Made by a program: the position numbers and the translations under genes. A stretch of 64,000 nt of DNA from Staphylococcus equorum (GTDB lineage: Bacteria > Bacillota > Bacilli > Staphylococcales > Staphylococcaceae): positions 2,634,220 through 2,698,219 of the forward strand of contig NZ_CP118982.1 in assembly GCF_029024965.1 (NCBI RefSeq). Direction: 5' to 3'. Below, one piece after another: positions 27,542-36,562 of the stretch. The stretch's first letter is position 1; the number at the start of each line of letters is the position of its first letter. Below the pieces are notes generated by a model. It saw nothing but the letters and a program-made list of their open reading frames with translations. It had not been told where the DNA came from and made no database searches.

Positions 27542-28915
27542 TTAAGCTTTTATATTTTTCGGTATAATAATCTGCGCTAAAATCACACCAATGATCATTA
27601 ACATTATACTTGCCATGAAAGACCAAGTCGCTGCCACGCTTGCACTATGTGTCACTTGTACCGCCGCAAATATTGTTGTATTCATTGCAATGCCAAACGC
27701 CCCACCGAGTGAAGAAGTCATTTTATACAGACCTGAAGCTAGGCCAATTTTTTCATCTGGAATCGTTAAAATAGCTACAGTTAAACCAGGTGTCGCACAT
27801 AAACCATTGCCAATAGCAAAAATAACAAAACCAAATGTTACAGCTACAATATACCAGTCAGATGGCAATACGGTTAAACTGGCGAAAATAATGCCTATTG
27901 CAGGAAATAATGGTCCTACAAGTAACATTGGTTTACCTCCATGACGCAGTGATATTTTTTCCCCTAAGCGAACCATTAACACTGCCATGATGACATACGG
28001 CACTGTCACTAAACCTGATTGAAAGGGCGTTAAGCCCAATTCTGTCTGAGCATAGATATTAAATACTGTTGTTACCCCTATACCTGTATTAAGTACAAAG
28101 TTAACCAAAGATGACCCAACGAACCCACGGTTACGGAATAATACAAAATCAATAAATGGGGCACGCTTTCGACGTTCAAAAAAGTAAAATACAATTACAG
28201 AAATAATAAATACACTACCACAAGTAATTGAAAAAGGACTCGTCCAGCCTTGTTCAAAGCCTTGCGTTGCAAATAAGGTGATGCTCCCTATTAAAACGGC
28301 AAAGATTAACATACCTATATAGTCGAATGGTCGATTATCGATTACTTCCTTAGCTTCTTCTTTCGTACCAAGTAATAGTACAAATGCTATGATAGCGATA
28401 ATAATAGACAAGATGAAGTTAGACTGCCAATTGATATATGTAGCGATAAATCCACCAACCAATGAAGCGATACCTACGCCTCCAACAGTACCAATCATTA
28501 AGTAACTAATCGCTTTACGTAAATCCTTACCTTCAAATTGATCTTTCAGCACACCTACTGTTGCAGGTAAGAGTATGGCTGCTGATATACCTTGTATGAC
28601 TCTCCCTATAATAAGTAGTGCCGTAATATCAGAAATAATAATTAATAATGAGGCGATAATACTTAAAATGATGCCCAAATAGGTCATTTTAAGTCGCCCT
28701 ATTTTGTCTGACACATCACCTGCACCCACCATAAAGATACCAGTTGCGAAAGATGTGATACTCACTGATAAATTAATAATACCAGGCGTTGTTTGATATG
28801 TTTGTTGCACTGGCGTAGATATATTTATAAACGATTGAGCAAACAGCCAATACGTTAATACACTTAATACAATAGCTAAAATTAATTTGTTGCCAGATTG
28901 TTGTTTCGTACTCAT
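27542..28915 (-). CDS. MFS multidrug exporter, NorB-like (DHA2 family)
   Basis: The product is a 457-residue protein with about 14 predicted membrane helices. The start VLSVLTYWLFAQSFINISTP, motif A-like GAGDVSDKIGRLK and motif C region follow staphylococcal NorB, an exporter of quinolones and other drugs. Other 14-helix staphylococcal exporters (SdrM) are similar, so the substrate range is not fixed by sequence. It is monocistronic with a terminator directly downstream. No adjacent TetR or MarR repressor was found. Confidence 0.82.
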   Translation of the reverse strand: MSTKQQSGNKLILAIVLSVLTYWLFAQSFINISTPVQQTYQTTPGIINLSVSITSFATGIFMVGAGDVSDKIGRLKMTYLGIILSIIASLLIIISDITALLIIGRVIQGISAAILLPATVGVLKDQFEGKDLRKAISYLMIGTVGGVGIASLVGGFIATYINWQSNFILSIIIAIIAFVLLLGTKEEAKEVIDNRPFDYIGMLIFAVLIGSITLFATQGFEQGWTSPFSITCGSVFIISVIVFYFFERRKRAPFIDFVLFRNRGFVGSSLVNFVLNTGIGVTTVFNIYAQTELGLTPFQSGLVTVPYVIMAVLMVRLGEKISLRHGGKPMLLVGPLFPAIGIIFASLTVLPSDWYIVAVTFGFVIFAIGNGLCATPGLTVAILTIPDEKIGLASGLYKMTSSLGGAFGIAMNTTIFAAVQVTHSASVAATWSFMASIMLMIIGVILAQIIIPKNIKA

Positions 28916-29026
28916 GATGTTCTATGCCTCCATCTTATATAATTCATATATTTAAAAAACATATGTACTAGATAGATAATATCACATAAACAACTACTTA
29001 TTGTTAAAAACTATTATATATATTTA

Positions 29027-29827
29027 TTATTTAAAATTTAGTAATAAATTCAATGTTTGTACTACGCTATCAGCATTATTATTTATAGCTATTAAATTGG
29101 CTTCTGCTTTCAACTCTGGGTATGCGTTATCCATGGCCACTTTATATTTCGCTGCTTTAAATAAATCAATATCGTTTAAGCCATCGCCAAATGCAATTGT
29201 TTCTGCTGGACTGATTTGAAGTAAACTTTGAATTCGGTTAATAGTTGTCCCCTTGTTAACCCCTAAATCTGCAATATCAATCCATTCTTCATCAGATGCG
29301 ATGATATAAACCTCTGACTCATAGTGTTTAATCTGCTTTGCAGTCTCTTTACACTTACCTGTTGCATCGTGTACAGAAATTTTTAAAATATCTTCTTCAA
29401 TTTCATCATAACTATTAATATAAATTACATTTTGGAATGAGCCATGTACCAATCTCTTCTCTGATTCTTGTGTATCTTGTAAGACATATGCACCAGATGC
29501 AGTACATGCAAGTACAGTTTGCGCTGGATCAATATCTTTAATTACTTGAATAATTTCTTTAGCTTTACTATTTGCAATCGTGGCATTATAAATAAAATCA
29601 CCGTTAAATTTAATTCTTGTTGCGCTATCTCCTACGATAAACGTATCTTGTGCTAAATCCCCAATAATACTTTCGACACGCTCACACTGTTTCCCCGTAC
29701 AAAACACAAACCGAATATTGTGTTTCTCGCAATTTTCTTTTAATAATTGAAACGATTCACTATTAAATTGACTTTCATTATTTAAAAATGTTCCATCCAT
29801 GTCCGCAACAATCAGTTTAATATCCAT
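29027..29827 (-). CDS. Cof-type HAD phosphatase
   Basis: The product is a 266-residue haloacid dehalogenase hydrolase. The catalytic motif I is VADMDGTFLNNES, with a C2 cap, and motif IV is AFGDGLNDIDLF. ATG 29827 is chosen because AAAGGGGAA lies 9 bases upstream; the longer frame starting MIKGE would overlap that site. Cof-type proteins dephosphorylate sugar phosphates and cofactors such as FMN precursors. The specific substrate is unknown. It lies just beyond the sorbitol operon but is separated from it by a terminator. Confidence 0.87.
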   Translation of the reverse strand: MDIKLIVADMDGTFLNNESQFNSESFQLLKENCEKHNIRFVFCTGKQCERVESIIGDLAQDTFIVGDSATRIKFNGDFIYNATIANSKAKEIIQVIKDIDPAQTVLACTASGAYVLQDTQESEKRLVHGSFQNVIYINSYDEIEEDILKISVHDATGKCKETAKQIKHYESEVYIIASDEEWIDIADLGVNKGTTINRIQSLLQISPAETIAFGDGLNDIDLFKAAKYKVAMDNAYPELKAEANLIAINNNADSVVQTLNLLLNFK

Positions 29828-29914
29828 TGTAAATTCCCCTTTAATCATAATTAATATAATTGTATCGGTTTATAAATGAAAACCATAATATTTATCTTTA
29901 TTTGATACGTCAAG

Positions 29915-29977
29915 CCAAATAAAAAAGGTAACTCAATGAGCTACCTTAGACTGTCTATATTGATTTGTGCATAGTTT
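29915..29977. repeat. 63-bp direct repeat, copy 1 (includes a minus-strand terminator)
   Basis: This is 60/63 identical, in the same orientation, to 35451-35513. Read on the minus strand it ends in a hairpin (AAGGTAGCTCA / TGAGTTACCTT) and a T run, so it can terminate the gut operon. The conserved 36 bases before the hairpin are not needed for termination. Apart from this repeat and a Noc-like site, the gap 29828-30126 holds nothing recognised. Confidence 0.85.
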
Positions 29978-30104
29978 AGTTGGAAATAAGTTTCAACTAT
30001 TTCTTTATTAACTAGTCAGGAATTGCCTCAAATTACCTTAAGGATTTAAATGACTCTTAACTATACTCAAAATTAACATAAACAAAACTATGAGTTAGTA
30101 GATT

Positions 30105-30118
30105 ATTTCCCGGGAATT
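30105..30118. promoter_or_regulatory. Candidate Noc-binding site
   Basis: ATTTCCCGGGAATT matches the Bacillus subtilis Noc-binding palindrome ATTTCCCGGGAAAT at 13 of 14 positions. The window encodes Noc itself at 57573. The site is about 34 kb from oriC, a normal place for an origin-flanking Noc site. Confidence 0.6.
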
Positions 30119-30126
30119 AATTGAAA

Positions 30127-30477
30127 TTACTTAATTACTATCTCTGAACCTTCTTTAATAATTGGAATATCTTTATCTTCAACATATAGTGTGCCAGATT
30201 GCTCTGCCACTGTGCCGCCATCAAATTTCACCGTTATATGACCTAAATCATTTAAATTTTTATTAACTGCTGAACCTACTTTGGTAATATCAAATGCTGT
30301 ATTATCTATATAAAAATTTTGTTCCTCAGTAATACTATCTTCAACAGATTGCACTTCAATAATATAGCAGTAATCTGCTAATTCTTCAGGGGCATTGTCT
30401 CCAAATAATATAATCATTTTTTCTTCTTCAAATGCTCCTGCATCTTGCCCGATTTTTTTTACTAACGTTTTATACAA
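30127..30477 (-). CDS. gutA: PTS glucitol/sorbitol-specific EIIA component
   Basis: The product is a 116-residue small cytoplasmic protein of the EIIA-Gut family, which carries the phosphoryl group from HPr to the EIIB domain. The family start YKTLVKKIGQDAGAFEEEKM and the strand LGHITVKFDGG are recognisable. It is the last gene of a gutF-gutR-gutM-gutC-gutB-gutA operon, the order known in Lactobacillus casei. It starts 21 bases after gutB ends. A terminator-containing repeat follows at 29915-29977. Confidence 0.88.
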   Translation of the reverse strand: MYKTLVKKIGQDAGAFEEEKMIILFGDNAPEELADYCYIIEVQSVEDSITEEQNFYIDNTAFDITKVGSAVNKNLNDLGHITVKFDGGTVAEQSGTLYVEDKDIPIIKEGSEIVIK

Positions 30478-30498
30478 TTTTAAAACCCTTTCTTCAAT

Positions 30499-31515
30499 TT
30501 ATTTATATAATCCAAAACTTGCGATCCAAGCTACAAATACACGAGGCATACCATTCAAGAACCTTGAATATAAAACAGAGGGAACGCCTACTTCGATTGT
30601 TTTCGTTTCCGCTTCTGCTAATCCTAAACCTACAGGGATAAAATCAGCACCATTTTGTGTGTTAATTGCAAACAAAGCTGGTAATGCTAAATTCGGAGGA
30701 ATGTTGCCTTTACCAATTTCCACACCTATTAAAGTACCTAATACTTGGCCAATAACCCCACCTGGGCCTAACAAAGGACTTAAGAATGGCAATGAACAAA
30801 TGAATCCTATAGCTAATAGCCCCCATATATTTCCAGCAAGAGGTGACATAATTTGTGCGAAAAGGTCACCGATACCAGATCCTTGGATAATACCAATCAA
30901 TAAAGCTACGAATCCCATAAATGGAAGTATGGTATGTAGCATTGTATCTACAGCATCACGAGCAGCTTGGTAAAAAGTGTTTATAACCTTTCCTGCACCC
31001 AAACCAATTTTAGTTAAGAATGACTTGTTTACTTCTCCTTCTCGTGTTTCCATAATTTTTTTATCTTTAGAATAAGTGCCATCTACCTTTTCAGCTGATG
31101 TATTATCTTTTTGAGTTGTACTCTCACTCAAAGATGTTTCTTCTGTTTCCGACACTTCTGATACTTGTCCTTCATCTACGTTAGAAACATAAATATCTTC
31201 CGTAATATATTGACGCAATGGTCCACTTTTGCCTGTAGCCATAATATTAATAGTAGGTATTCCTTTTTTAGGATAAATACCACATCTTAGTGTCCCACCA
31301 CAATCTATAACAGTTGCCATTACTTCTTCATCTGGCACTGATGTCTCAAATCCATTAACAATTTCTGCTCCTGTAATATCAGCAATTTTATCCACAACTG
31401 CAGGTTTATGCCCACCAGTTATATAAACTAATTTATTCTTTTTGCCTGCTACAGCAATTTTCAGTGGACCACCAAATCCTCCAGAACCTTTTACGATTTC
31501 TACTTGTTTACTCAT
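30499..31515 (-). CDS. gutB: PTS glucitol/sorbitol-specific EIIBC component
   Basis: The product is a 338-residue protein. The N-terminal EIIB domain (VEIVKGSGGFGGPLKIAVAG) carries the phosphorylatable cysteine region IDCGGTLRCGIYP. A Ser/Thr/Glu-rich linker (about residues 125-165) leads to a membrane domain with several helices (VGFVALLIGIIQGSGIGDLF type). The start is ATG 31515, after GAGGTGA; the GTG at 31524 lies within that site. It forms the translocator with GutC and delivers sorbitol 6-phosphate to GutF. Confidence 0.88.
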   Translation of the reverse strand: MSKQVEIVKGSGGFGGPLKIAVAGKKNKLVYITGGHKPAVVDKIADITGAEIVNGFETSVPDEEVMATVIDCGGTLRCGIYPKKGIPTINIMATGKSGPLRQYITEDIYVSNVDEGQVSEVSETEETSLSESTTQKDNTSAEKVDGTYSKDKKIMETREGEVNKSFLTKIGLGAGKVINTFYQAARDAVDTMLHTILPFMGFVALLIGIIQGSGIGDLFAQIMSPLAGNIWGLLAIGFICSLPFLSPLLGPGGVIGQVLGTLIGVEIGKGNIPPNLALPALFAINTQNGADFIPVGLGLAEAETKTIEVGVPSVLYSRFLNGMPRVFVAWIASFGLYK

Positions 31516-31525
31516 TTTTTTCACC

Positions 31526-32077
31526 TCAACCTTCCAAATTAATTTCTTTACTCAGTTTAACTTTCTGTTGCTTTTCTACGTAACTTGTTGTGAAATCAGT
31601 AATCCAACCACCAATAAAGTTCATAACTAAACCTACTAATAAGTAACGCACTGCTAAGTCAGCTGTTGGTAAACCTAATTGTTGTATTCCATTGGCAATA
31701 CCTAAGAAAATAAATAATTCAGCTGGGTTTATATGTGGAAATATACCATTACTTGTATGAGCGAACTGTGCTGCAGATGCATAATAACTCGGTTTGTATT
31801 TTTCTGGCATAAATCTTCCTAATGAATGAACCATCGGATTTGCTAACATAAATGATCCTAAAAATGGTAAAACTAAATATCTCATAAATGGGTTACGTGC
31901 TGATTTTTGTGCAATAATATTAATACGGTCTTCACCTATCAGTTGAATTAGAGTATTCATAGCTATTAATAACATAAGTACTAATGGAACTATTGTCCCC
32001 ATCCAATCAATAAATGTATCCGCGCCCGTTTGGAATAATTTTATAAATCCTTCTGCGAATTTAACGATGTAATCCAT
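31526..32077 (-). CDS. gutC: PTS glucitol/sorbitol-specific EIIC component
   Basis: The product is a 183-residue membrane protein (EIIC2 of the Gut family) beginning MDYIVKFAEGFIKLFQTGAD, with several helices including VPLVLMLLIAMNTLI and a conserved loop PFLGSFMLANPMVHSLGRF. It overlaps the end of gutM by 17 bases and is followed closely by gutB, so translation is coupled. It is one half of the split sorbitol channel. Confidence 0.88.
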   Translation of the reverse strand: MDYIVKFAEGFIKLFQTGADTFIDWMGTIVPLVLMLLIAMNTLIQLIGEDRINIIAQKSARNPFMRYLVLPFLGSFMLANPMVHSLGRFMPEKYKPSYYASAAQFAHTSNGIFPHINPAELFIFLGIANGIQQLGLPTADLAVRYLLVGLVMNFIGGWITDFTTSYVEKQQKVKLSKEINLEG

Positions 32078-32534
32078 GTTTCATACCCCTTTCATTTTTA
32101 AATAATTTGTTTACCTTTTTAACTGCTTTCATCAAAGGCGATGGAATTTTTTCAATTTCTCCACCTTTATCAATAATATTGAGTGTGTGTTGAGCATCTA
32201 ATATTGCTTTAACTAGTAATTTATTATAATTTTTCAAATCTTTATCAGTAACTTTATTTAATTTAAAACCTTCTAACCCTTCTAGCTTACGAAACTTAGA
32301 AAATACTGTTACCCCTTGCATGTAACGGCCTTCTTCAATTTCATTTTTTCCGTTTAATTGGAATAAAACCAATGTTCCTGCTTTAAATATTGAAGGTCTT
32401 CTCCCAATCGCCACGCGACCATTACTACGTAAATCTGTATAATTTTTCGTGAAATTTTTTATCTGCAAAAGTCCCAATAAATATTGAACAACAAAACCAA
32501 CTGCAGCTAATACGATGAGTATTATGAAAAACAT
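32061..32534 (-). CDS. gutM: Glucitol operon activator GutM/SrlM
   Basis: The product is a 157-residue protein with one N-terminal membrane helix (MFFIILIVLAAVGFVVQYLL) and the segment SNGRVAIGRRPSIFKAGTLV typical of SrlM/GutM. Family members are needed for full sorbitol-operon expression, together with the PRD regulator GutR, by a mechanism not fully understood. The membrane anchor may place it beside the EIIC proteins. It overlaps gutC and follows gutR by 3 bases. Confidence 0.86.
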   Translation of the reverse strand: MFFIILIVLAAVGFVVQYLLGLLQIKNFTKNYTDLRSNGRVAIGRRPSIFKAGTLVLFQLNGKNEIEEGRYMQGVTVFSKFRKLEGLEGFKLNKVTDKDLKNYNKLLVKAILDAQHTLNIIDKGGEIEKIPSPLMKAVKKVNKLFKNERGMKHGLHR

Positions 32535-32537
32535 AAC

Positions 32538-34421
32538 TTAATTCCTCATTTCTTGATTTAATAATTGTGCAAAATCAGCAAAGGTAGTTTTCTCAGAAAA
32601 CTTATTAATTAAAAATGCATTTGTTGATAAATTCAATATTTCCTCATACGTTCGAATTAATAATGCTTCATTTACAACTCTTTCAGGAGTAGCTATAAGT
32701 ACGACAATTTTTAATTCAGGATAATCAATACACCCTTTTTCTAAAATTGCGACCTTGATATATATACCTTCTCTATTTTGACTAGCATGTGGGAAACCTA
32801 GATTTTTATTAACTGTAGATTTTCTTTTTTCTCTTTCGATAATATGTGCTTTGAAAGTGTCCTCAACTTTATTTTCGTGATATAAAATATCTACCATTTT
32901 CCCAATTACTTCTTCATAACTAAGTAGTTCATTTATATAATGCAAATCGTTATCAGACATGCTGTCAACAATGACACTTTTGTTAAAAATAGTTTTACTT
33001 TTTAAATCTTTATAGATTAAAAATTGTTCTACTTTGAGTTTTAATAATTGTTCATCGAATGCATCTTCTATATAAATAACTCTATTGAAAAGTCTGTTTT
33101 CTTTAGTCGTTGATATGATTAGCTCATAGTCATTTACTACATGTTCATTAAATTCTACCTTTTCAATCGTAGTAATATTGATGTTCGATCCAAAAACTTT
33201 ATACAAATTATTTTTCAACAGTTTAAGGGTACTTAATCCATAATCTGTCACTATTGCAATATTAGAAATTTCATTTAATTCTTGTTCTAATTGCTCCAAA
33301 TAAATACTGAAGTAAATGGTTAAGAATCCTAATTCTTGTTCTGAAACATCCAAACCAATCTCTTTCGTGATATTTTCACCTAATACTTTTGACAATTCAT
33401 AAGCAAAGGGAAAACGTTGTTTCATATCATAAGAAATTTCGTTATTAAGTCTAATGTCAAAAAGCATACGGTTGATTAAATGTTTTATATGTAACCGTAT
33501 ATCTTTGGTAAATAACGAATAATCTATTTCTATTGCAAAGTTTTCAATAACGTCATCTACTGTGTTTGAAATAATACGATTAATTAGTGCTTCATCTGTG
33601 GATGAAATTAATTCATCTAATATAGAGGCACGTCGTCCCATTAATTGTATGACGATTAAAATCATCTCTTTATCTACATCAATATTTGTATATTTTTCAT
33701 TCAAATAATCTCGAATAAAAAGTATTTCCTTATAGTCATTTGAAGAGAAAATATGATTGTCTAAAGTGATATCATCATCTATGAGTTCACTTTCTTCTAT
33801 TCGCTCTATTGTCACCAATATAGAAACAAGAAAACGATTATAAGATTGTTCATCAAGCTTTAACGTCTCGCGAAGTTTAGTTAGATGTATAGATAATTTA
33901 TCCTCTATTTCAGTATTGTTATACCGATCCATGAATTTCTCAATAATTAATTTTCGAATATCATACTCAAACCCACCGATAGATAAACCTACATTGGTTT
34001 TACCAATGACTGAAACATCGTATCCATCTATTTCTATTTTGAGATTACTCAATAAATTATTCACGCTCGTTTTACTCATAAAATAATACTCTGCAAGATC
34101 ATCAATAGTAATGGGATGATTTTTTAGTATTTGAAAAAATATATCAACCATGGCGTTATAATTAGAAAAGTTATTTTCCTCATTATTTCTCACTAAATCT
34201 TCAAAGTGATTAAAAAACGCTTGCTCTTTCTTAATATAAAGCGTTAGAGTTCTATGATATTTAGATATAACAACCAAACCATCAAAATAATGATTAATTT
34301 GTTTTATATAATTTAAAATAGTCTTTTCTGAAACTTCTATGTTAAATGATAATTTCTCGATAGAAATATTGTCATTGAGCAGTAATTCAACTATTTTTAT
34401 ATGTTTTTCACTTAATTTCAT
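32538..34421 (-). CDS. gutR: PRD-containing sorbitol operon regulator GutR
   Basis: The product is a 627-residue regulator. An N-terminal helix-turn-helix (EKHIKIVELLLNDNISIEKL, then SEKTILNYIKQI) is followed by two PTS-regulation domains (His sites near RDIRLHIKHLINRML), an EIIB-like part and a C-terminal EIIA-Mtl/Fru-like domain with the phosphorylatable GFPHA histidine. Phosphorylation by the PTS would signal sorbitol and general sugar status. A GGGGGAAA site supports the start. It lies between gutF and gutM, as in L. casei. Confidence 0.87.
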   Translation of the reverse strand: MKLSEKHIKIVELLLNDNISIEKLSFNIEVSEKTILNYIKQINHYFDGLVVISKYHRTLTLYIKKEQAFFNHFEDLVRNNEENNFSNYNAMVDIFFQILKNHPITIDDLAEYYFMSKTSVNNLLSNLKIEIDGYDVSVIGKTNVGLSIGGFEYDIRKLIIEKFMDRYNNTEIEDKLSIHLTKLRETLKLDEQSYNRFLVSILVTIERIEESELIDDDITLDNHIFSSNDYKEILFIRDYLNEKYTNIDVDKEMILIVIQLMGRRASILDELISSTDEALINRIISNTVDDVIENFAIEIDYSLFTKDIRLHIKHLINRMLFDIRLNNEISYDMKQRFPFAYELSKVLGENITKEIGLDVSEQELGFLTIYFSIYLEQLEQELNEISNIAIVTDYGLSTLKLLKNNLYKVFGSNINITTIEKVEFNEHVVNDYELIISTTKENRLFNRVIYIEDAFDEQLLKLKVEQFLIYKDLKSKTIFNKSVIVDSMSDNDLHYINELLSYEEVIGKMVDILYHENKVEDTFKAHIIEREKRKSTVNKNLGFPHASQNREGIYIKVAILEKGCIDYPELKIVVLIATPERVVNEALLIRTYEEILNLSTNAFLINKFSEKTTFADFAQLLNQEMRN

Positions 34422-34443
34422 AATTTCCCCCTATTTTATGGGG

Positions 34444-35238
34444 TTACCCTCTGGATTTACCACCTGAAATGTTAATTGTTGTACCAGTGATATAACTTGA
34501 TTTGGTAGAACTCAAATAACATACTAAATCAGCAATTTCTTTCAATTGCCCCACTCTTTTTAGAGGAATGGATTTAGAATAATCCCCATTTAATTTATCT
34601 ACAGTTGTATTTCGACTATACGCTAATGCCTCTTCATATTGAGAGGTGCGTAATCCAGTTTCTTCAATTATTCCTGGTGCTATAGCAACAACACTAATAT
34701 TGTGCTTGCCTAACTCCTTAGCCCAACTTCTAGTTAAACCAATTAATGCAGCTTTAGTTGCTGAATATATACTTTGACCCTCAGAACCTTCTTGTCCCGC
34801 TTCACTTGAAACATTAACAATGTGGCCATGTTCTTGTTGAATAAAATATTTAGCAACTGCTTGGCTGAACCAGATAGGACCTTTTAGGTTTACATCAAAC
34901 ATAAAGTCCAAATCTTTGTTATTGATTTCGTATTCAGGATGTTCTTCTTTCTCATCCACTAATACACGTGGTAAGTTAATACCCGCATTATTGATTAAAA
35001 CATCTATCTTACCTTCTTTGGAATAAACTTCATCTACAGCATTTTGTACGATGTCTCTATTTGTTACATCTACTTGTAAAAAATTGTATTTTTCATTATT
35101 TACTTCACTATTTTTCAGATCTGCATTATAAACAACCGCGCCATTATCTAATAAGTTATTAACGATTTCATTGCCTATGCCTGAGCTCCCACCTGTAACA
35201 ATTATAATTTTACTTTCTAAACCTAACCAACTATCCAT
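34444..35238 (-). CDS. gutF: Sorbitol-6-phosphate 2-dehydrogenase (SDR)
   Basis: The product is a 264-residue short-chain dehydrogenase. The NAD site is VTGGSSGIGNEI, and the catalytic triad residues appear in NVSSEAG (Ser) and IYSATKAALIG (Tyr, Lys). It oxidises sorbitol 6-phosphate, imported by GutABC, to fructose 6-phosphate. It is the first gene of the operon, and a consensus cre lies about 45 bases upstream. The operon position, not the sequence alone, fixes the substrate. Confidence 0.86.
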   Translation of the reverse strand: MDSWLGLESKIIIVTGGSSGIGNEIVNNLLDNGAVVYNADLKNSEVNNEKYNFLQVDVTNRDIVQNAVDEVYSKEGKIDVLINNAGINLPRVLVDEKEEHPEYEINNKDLDFMFDVNLKGPIWFSQAVAKYFIQQEHGHIVNVSSEAGQEGSEGQSIYSATKAALIGLTRSWAKELGKHNISVVAIAPGIIEETGLRTSQYEEALAYSRNTTVDKLNGDYSKSIPLKRVGQLKEIADLVCYLSSTKSSYITGTTINISGGKSRG

Positions 35239-35281
35239 AACTGATGTCCTCCTACTAAAATTGATTTGTCCTCATTATATT

Positions 35282-35295
35282 TGTAATCGTTTACA
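35282..35295. promoter_or_regulatory. CcpA cre site of the gut operon
   Basis: TGTAATCGTTTACA fits the cre consensus at all defined positions and is almost palindromic. It lies 44 bases upstream of the gutF start, so glucose should repress sorbitol uptake. Confidence 0.85.
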
Positions 35296-35450
35296 TAATT
35301 AATACAAAGATTTGTGCATATTTAAGAAAAGTTACAAATAATAGAAGAATTGTTGATAGTGTTTTCAATAAATTAATTAAGTATAAGGCTATATTCTTTA
35401 GGAAAATTCAAATTATAATGGAACCATTGACTGAAAGTCATTAATAAAAT

Positions 35451-35513
35451 CCAAATCAAAAAGGTAACTCTATGAGCTACCTTAGACTATCTATATTGAT
35501 TTGTGCATAGTTT
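35451..35513. repeat. 63-bp direct repeat, copy 2, inside a 107-bp inverted-repeat unit
   Basis: This differs at 3 of 63 positions from 29915-29977, with the same orientation. It is itself enclosed by an 11-bp inverted repeat, TGGAACCATTG (35419-35429) and CAATGGTTCCA (35515-35525), that copy 1 lacks. It sits upstream of gutF in the 521-base gap 35239-35759. No gene ends just upstream of its minus-strand terminator hairpin, so a terminator role for a coding gene is not obvious. Confidence 0.85.
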
Positions 35514-35675
35514 CCAATGGTTCCACTTTAGAATATATATCGCCATTATTACTTTTCGTATATGAGTTACAGATCTTGCATAAGAACTACTTGTATTCAT
35601 AAATGAGGTAGTGATTCTTTAAAAGCTTAATATAAGTGCATTTTCAAAGCAGTCAGCTACCCCGACATAATAAAT

Positions 35676-35706
35676 GAGGCTAAGACATGTATGATGTCTT
35701 AGCCTC
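35676..35706. terminator. Terminator of the polyol operon
   Basis: A 13-bp perfect stem (GAGGCTAAGACAT / ATGTCTTAGCCTC) with a 5-base loop and A/T-rich flanks lies 54 bases beyond the last codon of the minus-strand SDR gene. Confidence 0.85.
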
Positions 35707-35759
35707 ATATTAGATACTTTGAAGTAATTTCTACTATTTAATAATTATCATATGTTGAA

Positions 35760-36542
35760 TTAAAGTGCCGTATAACCACCGTCAATAGTAAATACACTAC
35801 CTTGTGCAAATGAAGATGCATCTGATGCTAAATAAACAACAATACCACCTAGTTCGTCTGGCATACCAGGACGTCCCATTGGTGTGAAGCCCATCCAATC
35901 TTCGATCATTTCTCCACCTTGATCAAAGAATGGTTTTGTTAGTTCTGTTTTCATGTAGCCAGGTGCAATAGTATTAACTTTGATATTATATTTTGACCAT
36001 TCCATTGCTAAACTTTTCGTTAACATGATTACTCCAGCTTTAGAAGCATTATAAGAACTTTGCTCTTGAGGTTTATTCGCAATTAAACCTGACATTGAAG
36101 ATGTATTAATGATTGAACCATATCCTTGTTTAATCATGACACGACCAACAGCTTGTGCTACTAAAAAGATGCCATTTAAGTTTAAATTGATAACCTTATT
36201 CCAATCTTCAAATGACATTTCTTCTGCTTTTGCATTAATCGTCATCCCTGCATTATTTACTAAAATATCAACTTTACCAAATTGTCCTAAAACATCTTCA
36301 ACCATTTTATTAACTGCATCAGGATCTGTAACATCAACTTTTAATCCAATTGCTTCAACATTTTCGTTTTTCTTAATTTCTTCTGCTGTTTCTTCAGCTA
36401 CCGCTATATTTATATCTGCAATAACTATATGTGAACCTGCTTGCGCTAATGCTGTAGCCATTGATTTACCTAGACCCATTGCGCCTCCTGTTACGATTGC
36501 TACTTTTTCATCTAATTTAAATTGTTCTAAAACGTTTGTCAT
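35760..36542 (-). CDS. Short-chain dehydrogenase, polyol or sugar-acid type
   Basis: The product is a 260-residue SDR with the cofactor site VTGGAMGLGKSMATAL, the NNAG motif and catalytic residues in NTSSMSG and SYNASKAGV. An Asp at the end of strand 2 (VIADINIA) predicts NAD rather than NADP. Similar enzymes include gluconate 5-dehydrogenase and polyol dehydrogenases. It is the last gene of a transporter-kinase operon, so it probably oxidises the imported polyol to a ketose for the kinase at 37866. The substrate (ribitol, arabinitol or another) is undetermined. Confidence 0.82.
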   Translation of the reverse strand: MTNVLEQFKLDEKVAIVTGGAMGLGKSMATALAQAGSHIVIADINIAVAEETAEEIKKNENVEAIGLKVDVTDPDAVNKMVEDVLGQFGKVDILVNNAGMTINAKAEEMSFEDWNKVINLNLNGIFLVAQAVGRVMIKQGYGSIINTSSMSGLIANKPQEQSSYNASKAGVIMLTKSLAMEWSKYNIKVNTIAPGYMKTELTKPFFDQGGEMIEDWMGFTPMGRPGMPDELGGIVVYLASDASSFAQGSVFTIDGGYTAL

Positions 36543-36562
36543 AATATATCACCTTTCTATAA

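Noticed and set aside
29915..35513. Attachment sites of an integrative element around the gut operon
   Set aside because: No integrase, excisionase or tRNA is present between the repeats; the enclosed genes form one complete metabolic operon, so simple recombination or duplication is more likely.
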